From Solirubrobacterales bacterium (GTDB taxonomy: Bacteria; Actinomycetota; Thermoleophilia; Solirubrobacterales; Solirubrobacteraceae), in the NCBI GenBank assembly GCA_019240115.1, contig JAFAYV010000034.1, forward strand, positions 1-33,402: a stretch of DNA of 33,402 nt. The letters are read 5' to 3'. Positions within the stretch are counted from its first letter, which is position 1, and each line of letters begins with the position of its first letter. The position numbers and the translations under genes were made by a program. Shown piece after piece: positions 21,878 through 30,041 of the stretch. The notes under the pieces are model-generated. The model was given only the letters and a program-made list of their open reading frames with translations, searched no databases and was not told the origin of the DNA.

Positions 21878-22072
21878 GGCACCGTCGGGCGCCGGAGTGG
21901 CAGCTGTCGTGCGCCGGGGGTGGCACTGCCGTGCGCCGGGGTGGCGCCGTCGCGCACCGGGGGTGGCACTGCCGTGCGCCGGGGGTGGCGCCGTCGTGCG
22001 CCGGGGTGGCGCCGTCGTGCACCGGGGGTGGCGCCGTCGTGCCCGAGGATGGCACCGTCGTGCGCTCGGCGG
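21878..22072. repeat. Array of nine degenerate 21/22-bp tandem repeats
   Basis: Units of the form GGCGCCGTCGTGCGCCGGGGT, nine in a row, alternating 21 and 22 bp, with scattered substitutions. The mixed unit length breaks every reading frame periodically, so it is unlikely to encode a repeat protein. It fills the first two thirds of the 330-nt gap between the B12-subunit gene and etfB. No spacers of the CRISPR kind. Confidence 0.85.
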
Positions 22073-22086
22073 GCCGCGTCCCTGCC

Positions 22087-22104
22087 TGACTGACTGGTCA
22101 GTCA
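22087..22104. promoter_or_regulatory. 18-bp TetR-type operator upstream of the ETF operon
   Basis: TGACTGAC-tg-GTCAGTCA is a perfect palindrome with 8-bp arms. It ends 17 nt before the -10 box at 22122, so it covers the -35 region. Its form is like that of TetR-family repressors of fatty-acid degradation genes (FadR, PaaR and related). No TetR gene is in the window. Confidence 0.75.
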
Positions 22105-22121
22105 ATGTCCATCGCCTGCAA

Positions 22122-22127
22122 TAGACT
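22122..22127 (+). promoter_or_regulatory. -10 box TAGACT of the ETF operon
   Basis: TAGACT lies 62 nt before the etfB start codon, leaving a leader with a strong ribosome-binding site (ATAGGAGG at 22176-22183). Together with the palindrome immediately upstream it forms a repressible promoter. Confidence 0.6.
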
Positions 22128-22189
22128 CCCGCGCACCGTCGCTGCGGAGGGGGCGTGTCCCCGCGCGGGGAACCGATAGGAGGCCACCG

Positions 22190-22981
22190 TTGAAGATCTG
22201 CGTCCTGGTCAAAGAGGTCCCGGATGCCGCCGTGCAGAAACGCATCGATCCCTCGACGGGGCGCATGGATCGCTCCGGAGAGCGAAACCTCAACCCGTAC
22301 GACACCCACGCGATCGAGGCCGCGATGCAGATCCGCGAGGGCGGGGAGGTCGAGGTGTCGGAGATCGTCGCGGTGACGATGGGCCCCGATACGGCCACCC
22401 GGGCGCTGCAGAAGGCCGTGTCGCTGGGCGCCGATCGCTCGCTGCACCTGTGTGACGACGCGCTCGCGGGCTCCGACGTCGCCGCCACCGGCTATGCCCT
22501 GGCCCGGGCGGTCGCCTCCGAGTCCCCGGACCTCGTCCTGCTCGGTCAGCAGTCCGACGACGGGGAGTGCTACACGATCGGCGCGGTCGTCGCCGACCAT
22601 CTGCAGATGCCGTCGCTGACCCAGGTGATCAAGATGGACGTCGCCTCGGACACGTTGACCTGCGAGCGCCAGGCCGAGTACGGCTATGACACGGTCGAGG
22701 TGACGCTGCCCGCCGTCATCAGCGTCGGCGACGCGATCAACGAGCCGCGGTATCCCTCGCTGAAGGCGATCATGGGCGCGAAGAAGAAGCCGCTGCAGAC
22801 GGTGGCCGCGGGCGACGTCGGGATCGACACCGCGCTCGTGGGCGCCGACGGCTCGCGCGTGCAGTGCGGCGACTTCCACGATCCGCCGGCCAAGGAGGCG
22901 GGGCAGATCATCGAGGACGAGGACACCGCGGAGACGGTCGAGAGGATCGTCGCCTGGCTCGACGAGAGGAAGCTGATCTGA
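22190..22981 (+). CDS. etfB: Electron transfer flavoprotein, beta subunit
   Basis: A 263-residue ETF beta subunit, which binds AMP and helps carry electrons from acyl-CoA dehydrogenases to ETF:quinone oxidoreductase. The N-terminus KICVLVKEVPDAAVQKRID, the conserved LNPYDTHAIEAAMQIRE, the nucleotide loop VTMGPDTATRALQKAVSLGADR and the interaction loop GQQSDDGECYTIGAVVADHLQMP all match. The C-terminal arm (YPSLKAIMGAKKKPL) is the recognition-loop region. The start is a TTG seven nt after a strong ribosome-binding site. First gene of a three-gene operon, with etfA 33 nt downstream and the quinone oxidoreductase 2 nt after that. Confidence 0.96.
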   Translation: MKICVLVKEVPDAAVQKRIDPSTGRMDRSGERNLNPYDTHAIEAAMQIREGGEVEVSEIVAVTMGPDTATRALQKAVSLGADRSLHLCDDALAGSDVAATGYALARAVASESPDLVLLGQQSDDGECYTIGAVVADHLQMPSLTQVIKMDVASDTLTCERQAEYGYDTVEVTLPAVISVGDAINEPRYPSLKAIMGAKKKPLQTVAAGDVGIDTALVGADGSRVQCGDFHDPPAKEAGQIIEDEDTAETVERIVAWLDERKLI

Positions 22982-23014
22982 TGGTCCGCGGCCGCACACA
23001 CGAAGGAGCCCACA

Positions 23015-23998
23015 ATGGCTGACGTGCTCACCTACGTGCTCCACAACGAGGGCGCGTTCAACAAGAACTCGCTCGGCGCCGTCTCCGAGGCCGCCGCCCG
23101 CGCCGCCGAGGTCGGCGGCGAGGCACATGCGGTCGTCGTCGGCGGCGACGACCTGACCGACGAGCTGTGCCAGTCGCTCGGCGCCTACGGCGCGACCAAG
23201 GTGTTCCGTGCCCACGCCCCCGAGGGGCTTGCCCAGCCAGTCGTCGACGTCATGGCCAAGGTCATCGACGAGCACGGCCACGGGTACGCGCTGTTCGGCG
23301 GCGGACTGCTCGGCTTCGAGATCGGCGCCGGGCTGGCCGCCCGCACGCAGGCCGGGGTCACGATGGAGGTCACCGCGGTGCGCGCGCAGGACGGCAAGCT
23401 CGTCGCCGAGCGCCCGGTCCTGCAGGATTCCAAGATCTCGGTCTCGCACTACCAGGGCGACCTCGGGATCATCATCGGCCGGATCAACGCCTTCGAGGCC
23501 CACGAGCGCGACGGCGCGGCGGCCGAGGTCGTCGACGTCGAGGTGACGCTCTCGCCATGGTCGACGCAGGCCAGGATGGTGACGCGCGGCGAGCAGCGCG
23601 GCGCCGACGTCGACATCGAGGGCGCCGACATCCTCGTCGCCGGCGGGCGCGGCCTGGGCAAGGCCGAGGGCTTCGAGCTCGCCGAGTCGCTCGCCGGCGC
23701 GTTCGGCGCGAGCGCCGCCGTGGCCGCGACGCGCGCGGTCGTCGACGCCGGCTGGTACCCCTACGCCGCCCAGATCGGCCAGACCGGCAAGACCGTCGCG
23801 CCGAAGCTGTACTTCGCCGCCGGCATCTCCGGCGCGATCCAGCACAAGGTCGGGATGCAGGCCTCGGAGAACATCGTCGCGATCAACAAGGACGCCAACG
23901 CGCCGATCTTCGAGTTCTCCGATCTCGGCATCGTCGGCGACCTGAATCGGATCATGCCCAAGCTCACCGAGGCGATCAAAGCCAGGAAGGGCGGCTGA
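23015..23998 (+). CDS. etfA: Electron transfer flavoprotein, alpha subunit
   Basis: A 327-residue ETF alpha subunit, which carries the FAD of the heterodimer. The N-terminal domain has the usual fold ([22 protein letters not shown]). The FAD-binding C-terminal domain shows [80 protein letters not shown] and [16 protein letters not shown], in the canonical order. ATG start with AAGGAG 9 nt upstream. The gene is in the etfB-etfA-ETF-QO operon, and the stop codon is 2 nt from the next start. Confidence 0.97.
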   Translation: MADVLTYVLHNEGAFNKNSLGAVSEAAARAAEVGGEAHAVVVGGDDLTDELCQSLGAYGATKVFRAHAPEGLAQPVVDVMAKVIDEHGHGYALFGGGLLGFEIGAGLAARTQAGVTMEVTAVRAQDGKLVAERPVLQDSKISVSHYQGDLGIIIGRINAFEAHERDGAAAEVVDVEVTLSPWSTQARMVTRGEQRGADVDIEGADILVAGGRGLGKAEGFELAESLAGAFGASAAVAATRAVVDAGWYPYAAQIGQTGKTVAPKLYFAAGISGAIQHKVGMQASENIVAINKDANAPIFEFSDLGIVGDLNRIMPKLTEAIKARKGG

Positions 23999-24000
23999 GG

Positions 24001-25746
24001 GTGGCGGCGCCCAACGGTCACGGGCCGCCCGCGCCGAGCGACTTCCCGCCGCCGGTCGATTCCGTCGGCGAGTTCATCAAGCGTGAGCTCGACGACGAGG
24101 AGGAGCGGATCGAGGTCGGGGTGGCGATCGTCGGCGGCGGCACCGCAGGCCTGGCCTGCGCCAACCGGCTGCTCCAGCTGCTCGCCGAGGACGAGGCGTT
24201 GCTCGAGCGCCTCGGCGAGGTCCCGGTCGCGGTCATCGAGAAGGCCAAGACGTGCGGCGGGCACACCCTGTCGGGCGCGGTTATGCGCCCCGGACCGCTC
24301 CAGAAGCTGTTCGGAGACCTCTCGCGCGAGGACTGGCGCCGCGAGCGGTTCGCCTTCGGCGAGGTGACCAAGGAGTCGATCTACGCGCTGCCCAACGCCA
24401 AGGCCAAGCTGCCGGTGCCGCTGGCGGCAGTGCCGAACTTCCGCAACCACGGCAACGAGGTCGTCTCGGTCTCGGCGCTCGCGCGCTACCAGGCCGCGCA
24501 GGCCGAGGAGGGCGGCGCCTACATCCTGACCGAGACCGCCGCCTCGCAGCTGATCGTCGTCGACGGACGCGTCGTCGGGGTGCGCTCCGGGGACAAGGGC
24601 CGCGGCAAGGACGGCGAGCCGCAGGGCAACTTCGAGCCCGGCACCGACATCCAGGCGCAGGTCACCGTCCTCGCCGAGGGCAGCTGGGGCCATCTCACGG
24701 GGACGGCGATCAAGGAGTTCGAGCTCGCCGACGGGCGCGAGCCGCAGGTCTGGGAGCTCGGCGTCAAGGAGGTGTGGAAGGTCGAAAAGCCCCTGGACCG
24801 CGTCATCCACACGCTCGGGCCGTGGCCGCTGAAGGCGGCCTCCAAGTACGGCCATGTCGGCGGCACGTGGCTGTACCCGATGAAGGACTTCAAGACCGGC
24901 GACGACCTCGTCTCGATCGGGCTCGTCGTCGACCTCGACTACGCCGACGCGACCACCTCGGCTCACGACCTGCTCCAGCAGTTCAAGCTCCACCCGCTCG
25001 TCAAGGGGATCCTCGGCGGCGGCGAGCGCGTCGCCTGGGGCGCCAAGGCGCTGCCCGGCGGCGGGTATTGGTCGATGCCCAAGCTCTCGATGCCCGGCGC
25101 CCTGCTCGTCGGCGACTCCGGCGGCATGGTCGACGCCGCGGCGCTCAAGGGCGTCCATCACTGCATCAGCTCGGGCATCCTCGCCGGCGAGGCGATCTAC
25201 CGCTCGCTGCGCCACGGCGAGACGCTTGAGAGCTATGAGCGGGCGGTCGAGGAGTCGAGCATCGGCCGCGAGCTCTACCGGGTGCGCAACACCCGCCAGC
25301 CGCTGCAGAAGGGGTTCCTGCGGGGCGCGCCCCTGAGCGGTGCGGCGATCATGAGCCGCGGCCGGGTACCGCGCGGGCGGCTTGCCTGGCACGTCGACGA
25401 CCAGGTGCCGCTGTTCGTCGGCGACACCGCCGACGGTTATCCCAAGCCTGACGGCACCTACACCTTCGACAAGCTCTCGAGCGTGTACATCAGCGGCAAC
25501 GCCACCCGCGACGACGCGCCGAACCACATCCGCGTGCACCGCAACGTGCCGCGCGAGATCGCCGAGGCATGGCGCTGGATGTGCCCCGCCGGCGTCTACG
25601 AGATCCCCGAGGACGCCCCGCAGAGGGGGTTCGTCGACGTCACGGTCAACTACACCAACTGCGTCCAGTGCGGCGCGATCACCGCCAAGGGCGGTCGGCT
25701 GACCCCGCCCGAGGGCGGCGACGGGCCGCTGTACCAGCTGACCTAG
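24001..25746 (+). CDS. Electron transfer flavoprotein:quinone oxidoreductase, with one cluster cysteine missing
   Basis: A 581-residue flavoprotein that passes electrons from reduced ETF to membrane quinone (presumably menaquinone here). The FAD-binding motif is [20 protein letters not shown] (residues 40-59), and the second flavin region is [20 protein letters not shown]. The C-terminal ferredoxin-like domain normally ligates a 4Fe-4S cluster with four Cys. Here I see C528 (CPAGVYE), C554 and C557 (NCVQCGAIT), but the position of the fourth, in C-x2-C-x2-C, is Ile560. The domain otherwise ends normally ([12 protein letters not shown]). The amphipathic membrane-docking segment lies in the middle ([19 protein letters not shown]). 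GTG start, 2 nt after etfA; no obvious ribosome-binding site, so translation is likely coupled. Confidence 0.93.
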   Translation: MAAPNGHGPPAPSDFPPPVDSVGEFIKRELDDEEERIEVGVAIVGGGTAGLACANRLLQLLAEDEALLERLGEVPVAVIEKAKTCGGHTLSGAVMRPGPLQKLFGDLSREDWRRERFAFGEVTKESIYALPNAKAKLPVPLAAVPNFRNHGNEVVSVSALARYQAAQAEEGGAYILTETAASQLIVVDGRVVGVRSGDKGRGKDGEPQGNFEPGTDIQAQVTVLAEGSWGHLTGTAIKEFELADGREPQVWELGVKEVWKVEKPLDRVIHTLGPWPLKAASKYGHVGGTWLYPMKDFKTGDDLVSIGLVVDLDYADATTSAHDLLQQFKLHPLVKGILGGGERVAWGAKALPGGGYWSMPKLSMPGALLVGDSGGMVDAAALKGVHHCISSGILAGEAIYRSLRHGETLESYERAVEESSIGRELYRVRNTRQPLQKGFLRGAPLSGAAIMSRGRVPRGRLAWHVDDQVPLFVGDTADGYPKPDGTYTFDKLSSVYISGNATRDDAPNHIRVHRNVPREIAEAWRWMCPAGVYEIPEDAPQRGFVDVTVNYTNCVQCGAITAKGGRLTPPEGGDGPLYQLT

Positions 25747-25796
25747 CCAGGGCGGGGCTGCAACTTCCGGTCCCGTCGTTCGTTTATTGCCGTGTG

Positions 25797-26564
25797 ATGA
25801 GGCGTGGCATGGTGATCGCGAGCCTGTGCTCGGCGCTCGCGTTGGCGGCGGTCGCGCAGGCCGGCACGCCGCCGCGCTCAGCGCTGCAGGGCTTCGCCTG
25901 CCACGCCGCGCTGCGCCCGGCGGACCGGTCGGTCGCGATCCGCGCGGTGATGCGTCCGCTGCCGGGGACGCAGAGCCTCCAGCTGAGATTCCAGCTGCTT
26001 GAGCAGCCGGCCGGTTCGTCGAGCTTCACCGAGGTCACCGGCGGCCGGGGTCTCGGCGTGTGGCTGACCCCGCAGAACCCGACGCTGGGCCAGCGGCCCG
26101 GCGACATCTGGGAGCTGACCAAGCCGGTGCTCGACCTCGCCGCGCCCGCCCGCTACCACTTTCGCGTCTCGTTTCGCTGGATCGGAGCGCACGACCGCGT
26201 CCTTAGCACCGAGGTCCGGACGAGTGCGGCGTGCCGCCAGCGTGAGCTGCGTCCCGACCTGCTCGTCGCGGGCGTGGCGGTCAGCGCGATCAGCGGCCGC
26301 CCCGGCGCGCAGCGCTACACGGCGACGATCGCCAACCGGGGACTGACCGCAGCCGGCCCCTTCCAGGTGCTGTTCACCCCGGGCGACGGCTCGGCGGCCC
26401 AGACCCGGACCCTGCGCCTCGGCGCCCGCGCGTCGCGGCGCGAGGTGTTCGTCGGCCCCGTCTGCAACCCGGCGAGTCCGCCGACGGTCGTCGCGGACTC
26501 CCTTGATCAGGTCGACGACTACGATCGCGACAACAACGCGCTGACGGTCACCTGCCCGGCCTGA
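25797..26564 (+). CDS. Secreted protein with CARDB-like C-terminal domain
   Basis: A 255-residue exported protein. The N-terminus [23 protein letters not shown] is a clear Sec signal peptide with cleavage expected after AQA. Residues 25-145 form a beta-rich region with two cysteines. Residues about 150-255 look like a CARDB adhesion-type beta-sandwich: [32 protein letters not shown], and the acidic [16 protein letters not shown] ending. CARDB modules are extracellular and mediate cell-surface binding. No anchor is visible, so it may be released. The ATG at 25797 is preceded 8 nt upstream by TTTATT, an A/T-rich -10 candidate; GTG at 25794 is an alternative. No functional link to its neighbours. 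Confidence 0.75.
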   Translation: MRRGMVIASLCSALALAAVAQAGTPPRSALQGFACHAALRPADRSVAIRAVMRPLPGTQSLQLRFQLLEQPAGSSSFTEVTGGRGLGVWLTPQNPTLGQRPGDIWELTKPVLDLAAPARYHFRVSFRWIGAHDRVLSTEVRTSAACRQRELRPDLLVAGVAVSAISGRPGAQRYTATIANRGLTAAGPFQVLFTPGDGSAAQTRTLRLGARASRREVFVGPVCNPASPPTVVADSLDQVDDYDRDNNALTVTCPA

Positions 26565-26584
26565 ACAGCGCCACCTCGCCGGGC
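26554..26584. promoter_or_regulatory. Inverted repeat and -35 region upstream of rpmE
   Basis: GCCCGGC and GCCGGGC (7-bp arms, 17-nt loop) flank a -35-like TGAACA (26562-26567) and abut the rpmE -10 box. It could act as terminator for the upstream gene and as a regulatory hairpin/operator. The sequence is not like a typical zinc-regulator (Zur) box. Confidence 0.35.
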
Positions 26585-26590
26585 TAGAAT
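26585..26590 (+). promoter_or_regulatory. -10 box TAGAAT of rpmE (leaderless)
   Basis: TAGAAT, close to the TATAAT consensus, 17 nt after a TGAACA -35 box and 10 nt before the rpmE ATG at 26601. The best-formed promoter in the window. Confidence 0.65.
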
Positions 26591-26600
26591 CGGTCTCATC

Positions 26601-26825
26601 ATGAAGACCGAGATCCATCCCGAGTACACCGAGTCGCACGTCCGCTGCACGTGCGGGAACGAGTTCGTCACCCGCTCGACGCACGGCGACATCCACGTCG
26701 AGATCTGCTCGGCGTGCCACCCCTTTTACACCGGCCGCCAGAAGCTGGTCGACACCGGCGGGCGCGTCGAGCGCTTCCAGCGCCGCGTCGCCAAGGGCCG
26801 GCGCGCCGCGCGCCCCGCGAGCTAG
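26601..26825 (+). CDS. rpmE: 50S ribosomal protein L31 (zinc-binding form)
   Basis: A 74-residue large-subunit ribosomal protein. It starts [20 protein letters not shown] and carries the C-terminal [20 protein letters not shown] signature. Four cysteines in the pattern CxC...CxxC (C16, C18, C37, C40) mark the zinc-containing C+ paralogue, so a C- copy may exist elsewhere for zinc limitation. The C-terminus is extended by a basic tail ([14 protein letters not shown]) typical of actinobacteria. Transcribed from its own -10 box 10 nt upstream. The DUF1385 gene begins 9 nt after the stop. Confidence 0.97.
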   Translation: MKTEIHPEYTESHVRCTCGNEFVTRSTHGDIHVEICSACHPFYTGRQKLVDTGGRVERFQRRVAKGRRAARPAS

Positions 26826-26834
26826 CTCCGTCGC

Positions 26835-27854
26835 ATGGCGAGCGGCGGGACCGACGGCCGGGTGACCGCCGCACGGCCGTCGGGCTCGCTGAGGGCCACG
26901 CGCGACGCGCCGCTGGGGGGGCAGGCGGTGCTCGAGGGCGTGATGATGCGCGGCATCGCCACCTGGGCGGTGGCCGTGCGCAGGCCTGTGGCCGAGGACG
27001 CCGAACCGAGCCGGGACCTCGGCGAGATCGCGGTCAGTCGCTCGGCGATCGCGGGCCCTGCCCGTCGTCGGCGGTGGGTGCGGCTGCCGGTCGTCCGAGG
27101 CGTCGCCGGGCTCGTGCAGTCGCTGCGGATCGGGATGCGCGCGCTTGCGATCTCCGCCAGCGCGCAGCTTCCACCCGACGAAGCCGGCGAGGCGGCGGAG
27201 ATCGGAGACGGCGCCTGGGCGGGCACGGTGGTCGTCTCGCTGGTGTTCGCGATCGCGCTGTTCTTCGTCGCGCCGGTCGGCCTGACGAGCCTGATCAAGG
27301 ACCAGCTCGGCTCCTCACTGCTGTTCTGGGTCGTCGAGGGGATCCTGCGCACGGCGATCTTCCTCGGCTACCTGACCCTGCTCTCGCGCGTCCGCGACCT
27401 ACGGCGCGTGTTCGAGTACCACGGCGCCGAGCACAAGGTCATCTCCTGCTACGAGGCCGACGACGAGCTCACTCCCGAGCGCGCCGCTCGCTACTCCCGA
27501 TTGCACCCTCGCTGCGGCACGAGCTTCCTGCTCGTCGTGATGGTCGTCGCGATCTTCGTGTTCGCGCCGGTCGGGCTGCCCGCCTGGTGGGTGCTCGTGC
27601 TGACCCGGATCGTCGGCATCCCGCTGATCGCCGGGCTGTCGTTCGAGGTCATCAAGTGGGCGGGGCGCAACCGTCGCCACCGGGTCGTGCAGTGGATCAT
27701 GGCTCCGGGCATGGCGCTGCAGCGGCTGACCACGCGCGAGCCCGACCTCGACCAGCTTGCGGTCTCGATTGCGGCGCTGCAGGCGGTGCTCGAGGTCGAG
27801 CGGCCCAGCGAGCGGTCGGCCGACGACATGCTCGGGCTCGAGGTCGTCGCGTAG
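26835..27854 (+). CDS. DUF1385 (YqhQ-like) multi-pass membrane protein
   Basis: A 339-residue membrane protein of unknown molecular function. Family marks are GGQAVLEGVMMRG (residues 28-40), VRLPVVRGVAGLVQSLRIG, EYHGAEHKVISCYEA and LHPRCGTSFLLVVM, whose conserved His, Glu and Cys suggest a metal site or enzymatic role. Four hydrophobic segments are seen: around 130-152, 162-185, 232-250 and 255-278. The extreme N-terminus and the last 50 residues are soluble. The order rpmE - DUF1385 - prfA is common in Thermoleophilia and some Firmicutes, but the reason is unknown. No ribosome-binding site is evident, so it is probably translated by read-on from rpmE. Confidence 0.9.
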   Translation: MASGGTDGRVTAARPSGSLRATRDAPLGGQAVLEGVMMRGIATWAVAVRRPVAEDAEPSRDLGEIAVSRSAIAGPARRRRWVRLPVVRGVAGLVQSLRIGMRALAISASAQLPPDEAGEAAEIGDGAWAGTVVVSLVFAIALFFVAPVGLTSLIKDQLGSSLLFWVVEGILRTAIFLGYLTLLSRVRDLRRVFEYHGAEHKVISCYEADDELTPERAARYSRLHPRCGTSFLLVVMVVAIFVFAPVGLPAWWVLVLTRIVGIPLIAGLSFEVIKWAGRNRRHRVVQWIMAPGMALQRLTTREPDLDQLAVSIAALQAVLEVERPSERSADDMLGLEVVA

Positions 27855-27910
27855 CCGGTTCCCGGGCCGGGTATCTCAGCGGTACCGGATTCATCGAAAG
27901 GAGAGCGGGC

Positions 27911-28099
27911 ATGTCCGACGGCGACGTCGACAAGACCAAGGGCCGTTTCAAAAAGGCGGCGGGGGAGCTCACCGACGACGAGAGCCTGAAGAACGAGGGC
28001 CGGGTCGACAAGGCGAGCGGCAGGATCAAGGAGGGGATCGGCGACGCCGCCGATGTGGTCAAGGACGCGGTCAACCCGAGGGAGCGCGCGGAGCGCTGA
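27911..28099 (+). CDS. CsbD-like small stress protein
   Basis: A 62-residue hydrophilic protein of the CsbD family: DKTKGRFKKAAGELTDDESL, NEGRVDKASGRIKEGIGDAA. In Bacillus csbD belongs to the general-stress (sigma B) regulon; the protein's function is unknown, and it is thought to be poorly structured with a helical hairpin. The ATG has a clear ribosome-binding site (AAAGGAGAG, 6 nt upstream). A GGGTAT at 27868-27873 resembles a sigma-B -10 element, but no matching -35 is found at the right distance. It is inserted between the DUF1385 and prfA genes on the same strand and probably has its own promoter. Confidence 0.88.
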   Translation: MSDGDVDKTKGRFKKAAGELTDDESLKNEGRVDKASGRIKEGIGDAADVVKDAVNPRERAER

Positions 28100-28139
28100 C
28101 CGACGCCGCCGAGGGGCGGGCCCGGCCGGCGCTCGGTCC

Positions 28140-28145
28140 TACACT
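28140..28145 (+). promoter_or_regulatory. -10 box TACACT of prfA (leaderless)
   Basis: TACACT ends 8 nt before the prfA ATG at 28154, predicting a leaderless mRNA for the prfA-prmC-fusion operon. Confidence 0.5.
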
Positions 28146-28153
28146 CGGCGGGG

Positions 28154-29212
28154 ATGATCGACGACCTCGTCAGCCAGGTTCAGACGCGGTTCGACGAGCT
28201 CGAGTCAGAGCTGTCGGACCCGGAGGTGATCGGCGACCGCGAGCGCTTCGCGGTCGCCAGCCGCGCCTACCGCGAGCTCGAACCGGCCGCCCGGCTGGCC
28301 GGGGAGTACCGGCGGGCGGCCGACGACGTCGCCGGAGCGCGCGAGCTGCTCGCCGAGGACGGCGAGGATCCAGAGCTGCGCGCGCTGCTCGACACCTCGC
28401 TGGCGCGCCTCGGATCCCTCGAGGAGGACATCCGGCTGGCGATGGTCGAGCGCGACCCCAACGACGACAAGAACGTGATCGTCGAGATCCGGCCCGGGGC
28501 CGGCGGCGACGAGGCGGCGCTGTGGGCCGCTGACCTGTACCGGATGCTGACCCGCTACGCCGAGCGCCGTGGTTTCAAGGTCGAGCCGCTCGCGATCGGC
28601 GACGGCGACTACACGTTCGAGATCAAGTCCCGCCCACCCTACGGCGCGTACTCGGTGTTCAAGTTCGAGGGCGGCACCCACCGCGTCCAGCGGGTTCCCG
28701 AGACCGAGTCCCAGGGGCGGATCCACACCTCGACGGCCACCGTCGCGGTGCTGCCCGAGGCCGAGGACGTCGATGTCCAGATCGACGACAACGACCTGCA
28801 GATCGACGTCTACCGCAGCTCGGGTCCGGGCGGCCAGTCGGTCAACACGACCGACTCGGCGGTGCGCATCACCCACAGGCCGAGCGGCGTCGTCGTCTCG
28901 ATGCAGGATGAGAAGTCCCAACTGCAGAACCGCGAGCGTGCGATGAAGGTGCTGCGGGCGCGGCTCTACGAGCGCGCGCTCGCCGAGCAGCGGGCACAGA
29001 CCGCCGCCAGCCGCCTCGCTCAGGTCGGGACGGGGGAGCGCGCCGAGAAGATCCGCACCTACAACTACGGCGAGCGGCGGGTCAAGGACCACCGCATCAA
29101 CCTGCTCGTTCACAACCTCGACGGCATCCTGCTCGGCGAGCTGCACGAGCTGACAGACGCCCTGCAGGACGACGAGAAGCGGCGGCGCCTGGAAGCGCAG
29201 GCGGTTGGCTGA
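28154..29212 (+). CDS. prfA: Peptide chain release factor 1
   Basis: A 352-residue class I release factor that reads UAA and UAG and triggers peptide release. The codon-recognition motif is P-x-T, here PET in HRVQRVPETESQGRIHTS, which identifies RF1 and not RF2. The catalytic GGQ is at 226-228 (SSGPGGQSVNTTDSAVR); its Gln is methylated by PrmC, encoded by the next gene. The N-terminal helical domain (about 1-100) and C-terminal domain (NYGERRVKDHRINLLVHNLDG) are complete. Length is normal (350-360). The start is fixed by the -10 box. The stop overlaps the prmC start by 8 nt. Confidence 0.97.
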   Translation: MIDDLVSQVQTRFDELESELSDPEVIGDRERFAVASRAYRELEPAARLAGEYRRAADDVAGARELLAEDGEDPELRALLDTSLARLGSLEEDIRLAMVERDPNDDKNVIVEIRPGAGGDEAALWAADLYRMLTRYAERRGFKVEPLAIGDGDYTFEIKSRPPYGAYSVFKFEGGTHRVQRVPETESQGRIHTSTATVAVLPEAEDVDVQIDDNDLQIDVYRSSGPGGQSVNTTDSAVRITHRPSGVVVSMQDEKSQLQNRERAMKVLRARLYERALAEQRAQTAASRLAQVGTGERAEKIRTYNYGERRVKDHRINLLVHNLDGILLGELHELTDALQDDEKRRRLEAQAVG

Positions 29213-30041
29213 GCGGGTGGCCGCCGCGCCGCCGACGGTCGGGGCGGCGGTCCGGGCGGGCGCGGCGCAGCTCGCGGAGTGCTCGGCGACGCCGCGGCTG
29301 GACGCCGAGCTGCTGCTCGGCCGCGTGCTCGGCGTCGGGCGCGAGCGGTTGGTGATCGATCGCGCACGGCCGCTGGCCGCTCCGCAGGCCGTGCGGTTCG
29401 ACGCCCTCGTCGAGCGTCGGGCCGCGCACGAGCCGGTCGCCTACATCCTCGGGCGGCGGGCCTTCCGGCGCCTGGAGCTGTCCGTCGACCGCCGGGTGCT
29501 CATCCCGCGCCCGGAGACCGAGCTGCTCGTCGAGGTCGGGCTCCAGTTCGCGGCGGGCAGCTCGGTGCTCGACGTGGGCACCGGCAGCGGCGCGGTCGCG
29601 CTCGCGCTCGCCGACGAGCGCCCCGATCTCGAGGTGCGCGGCGTCGACGTCAGCGTTGATGCGGTGGCCGTCGCGCGCGAGAACGCGGCAAGGCTCGGGC
29701 TCGACGTGAGCTTCAGGGTCGGCGATCTGGTCGAGGGGTGCGCGCCGGCGGACCACGTGCTTGCCAACCTGCCCTACGTCGCGGACCGCGCCCCGCTGCC
29801 CGCCGATGTGGTCGGCTGGGAGCCCGGCGGCGCCTTGTTCGCCGGCCCCGACGGGCTTGCCGTCATCCGCCGGCTGGTCGGGGCGGTGGCCGTCCGGAGG
29901 TGGCCGCGGCTCCTAGCGCTCGAGATCGGCAGCGAGCAGGGGGCCGCGGTGGCCCAGCTCGTGCGTCGGGCCGGGTTCGCGCAGGTCGAGGTACGGCGGG
30001 ATCTCGCCGGTTCAGAGCGGGTGGTGGTGGGGCGGCGGTGA
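29205..30041 (+). CDS. prmC: Release factor glutamine N5-methyltransferase (PrmC/HemK)
   Basis: A 278-residue SAM-dependent enzyme that methylates the Gln of the GGQ motif in release factors. The N-terminal helical bundle ends in TPRLDAELLLGRVLGVGRE, followed by the conserved RAAHEPVAYILGRRAFRRLE and RVLIPRPETELLVE. SAM motif I is VLDVGTGSGAVALALA, then GVDVSVDAVAVARENAARLG. The substrate-amide motif, usually NPPY, reads NLPY (188-191), so the first Pro is Leu. TTG at 29205 overlaps the prfA stop; GTG at 29217 is a second possible start. The gene overlaps the next by 4 nt (GTGA), so prfA, prmC and the TsaC fusion are translationally coupled. Confidence 0.94.
   Translation: MAERVAAAPPTVGAAVRAGAAQLAECSATPRLDAELLLGRVLGVGRERLVIDRARPLAAPQAVRFDALVERRAAHEPVAYILGRRAFRRLELSVDRRVLIPRPETELLVEVGLQFAAGSSVLDVGTGSGAVALALADERPDLEVRGVDVSVDAVAVARENAARLGLDVSFRVGDLVEGCAPADHVLANLPYVADRAPLPADVVGWEPGGALFAGPDGLAVIRRLVGAVAVRRWPRLLALEIGSEQGAAVAQLVRRAGFAQVEVRRDLAGSERVVVGRR

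Noticed and set aside
21878-22072. CRISPR array
   Set aside because: Repeat units are contiguous with no spacers, are degenerate, and no cas genes are present.
21856-22089. A 77-codon frame on the plus strand through the 21/22-bp repeats
   Set aside because: The unit length alternates 21/22 bp, so the encoded sequence changes frame in each unit, and no ribosome-binding site precedes it. Better explained as a non-coding repeat array.
20408-23845. A 1145-codon open frame on the minus strand antisense to thiolase, HAD, the B12 subunit and etfBA
   Set aside because: It is a by-product of high GC content. The opposite strand encodes well-known families with all motifs, and this frame is low-complexity Arg/Asp/Val-rich sequence with no motif. 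The same holds for minus 1321-3246, minus 16047-17627 and similar long frames.
27850-27873. Sigma-B-type promoter (GGGTAT) for the CsbD-like gene
   Set aside because: The GGGTAT is there, but no GTTT-like -35 occurs at 13-16 nt; the only GTTC is 6 nt away. Not enough to annotate.
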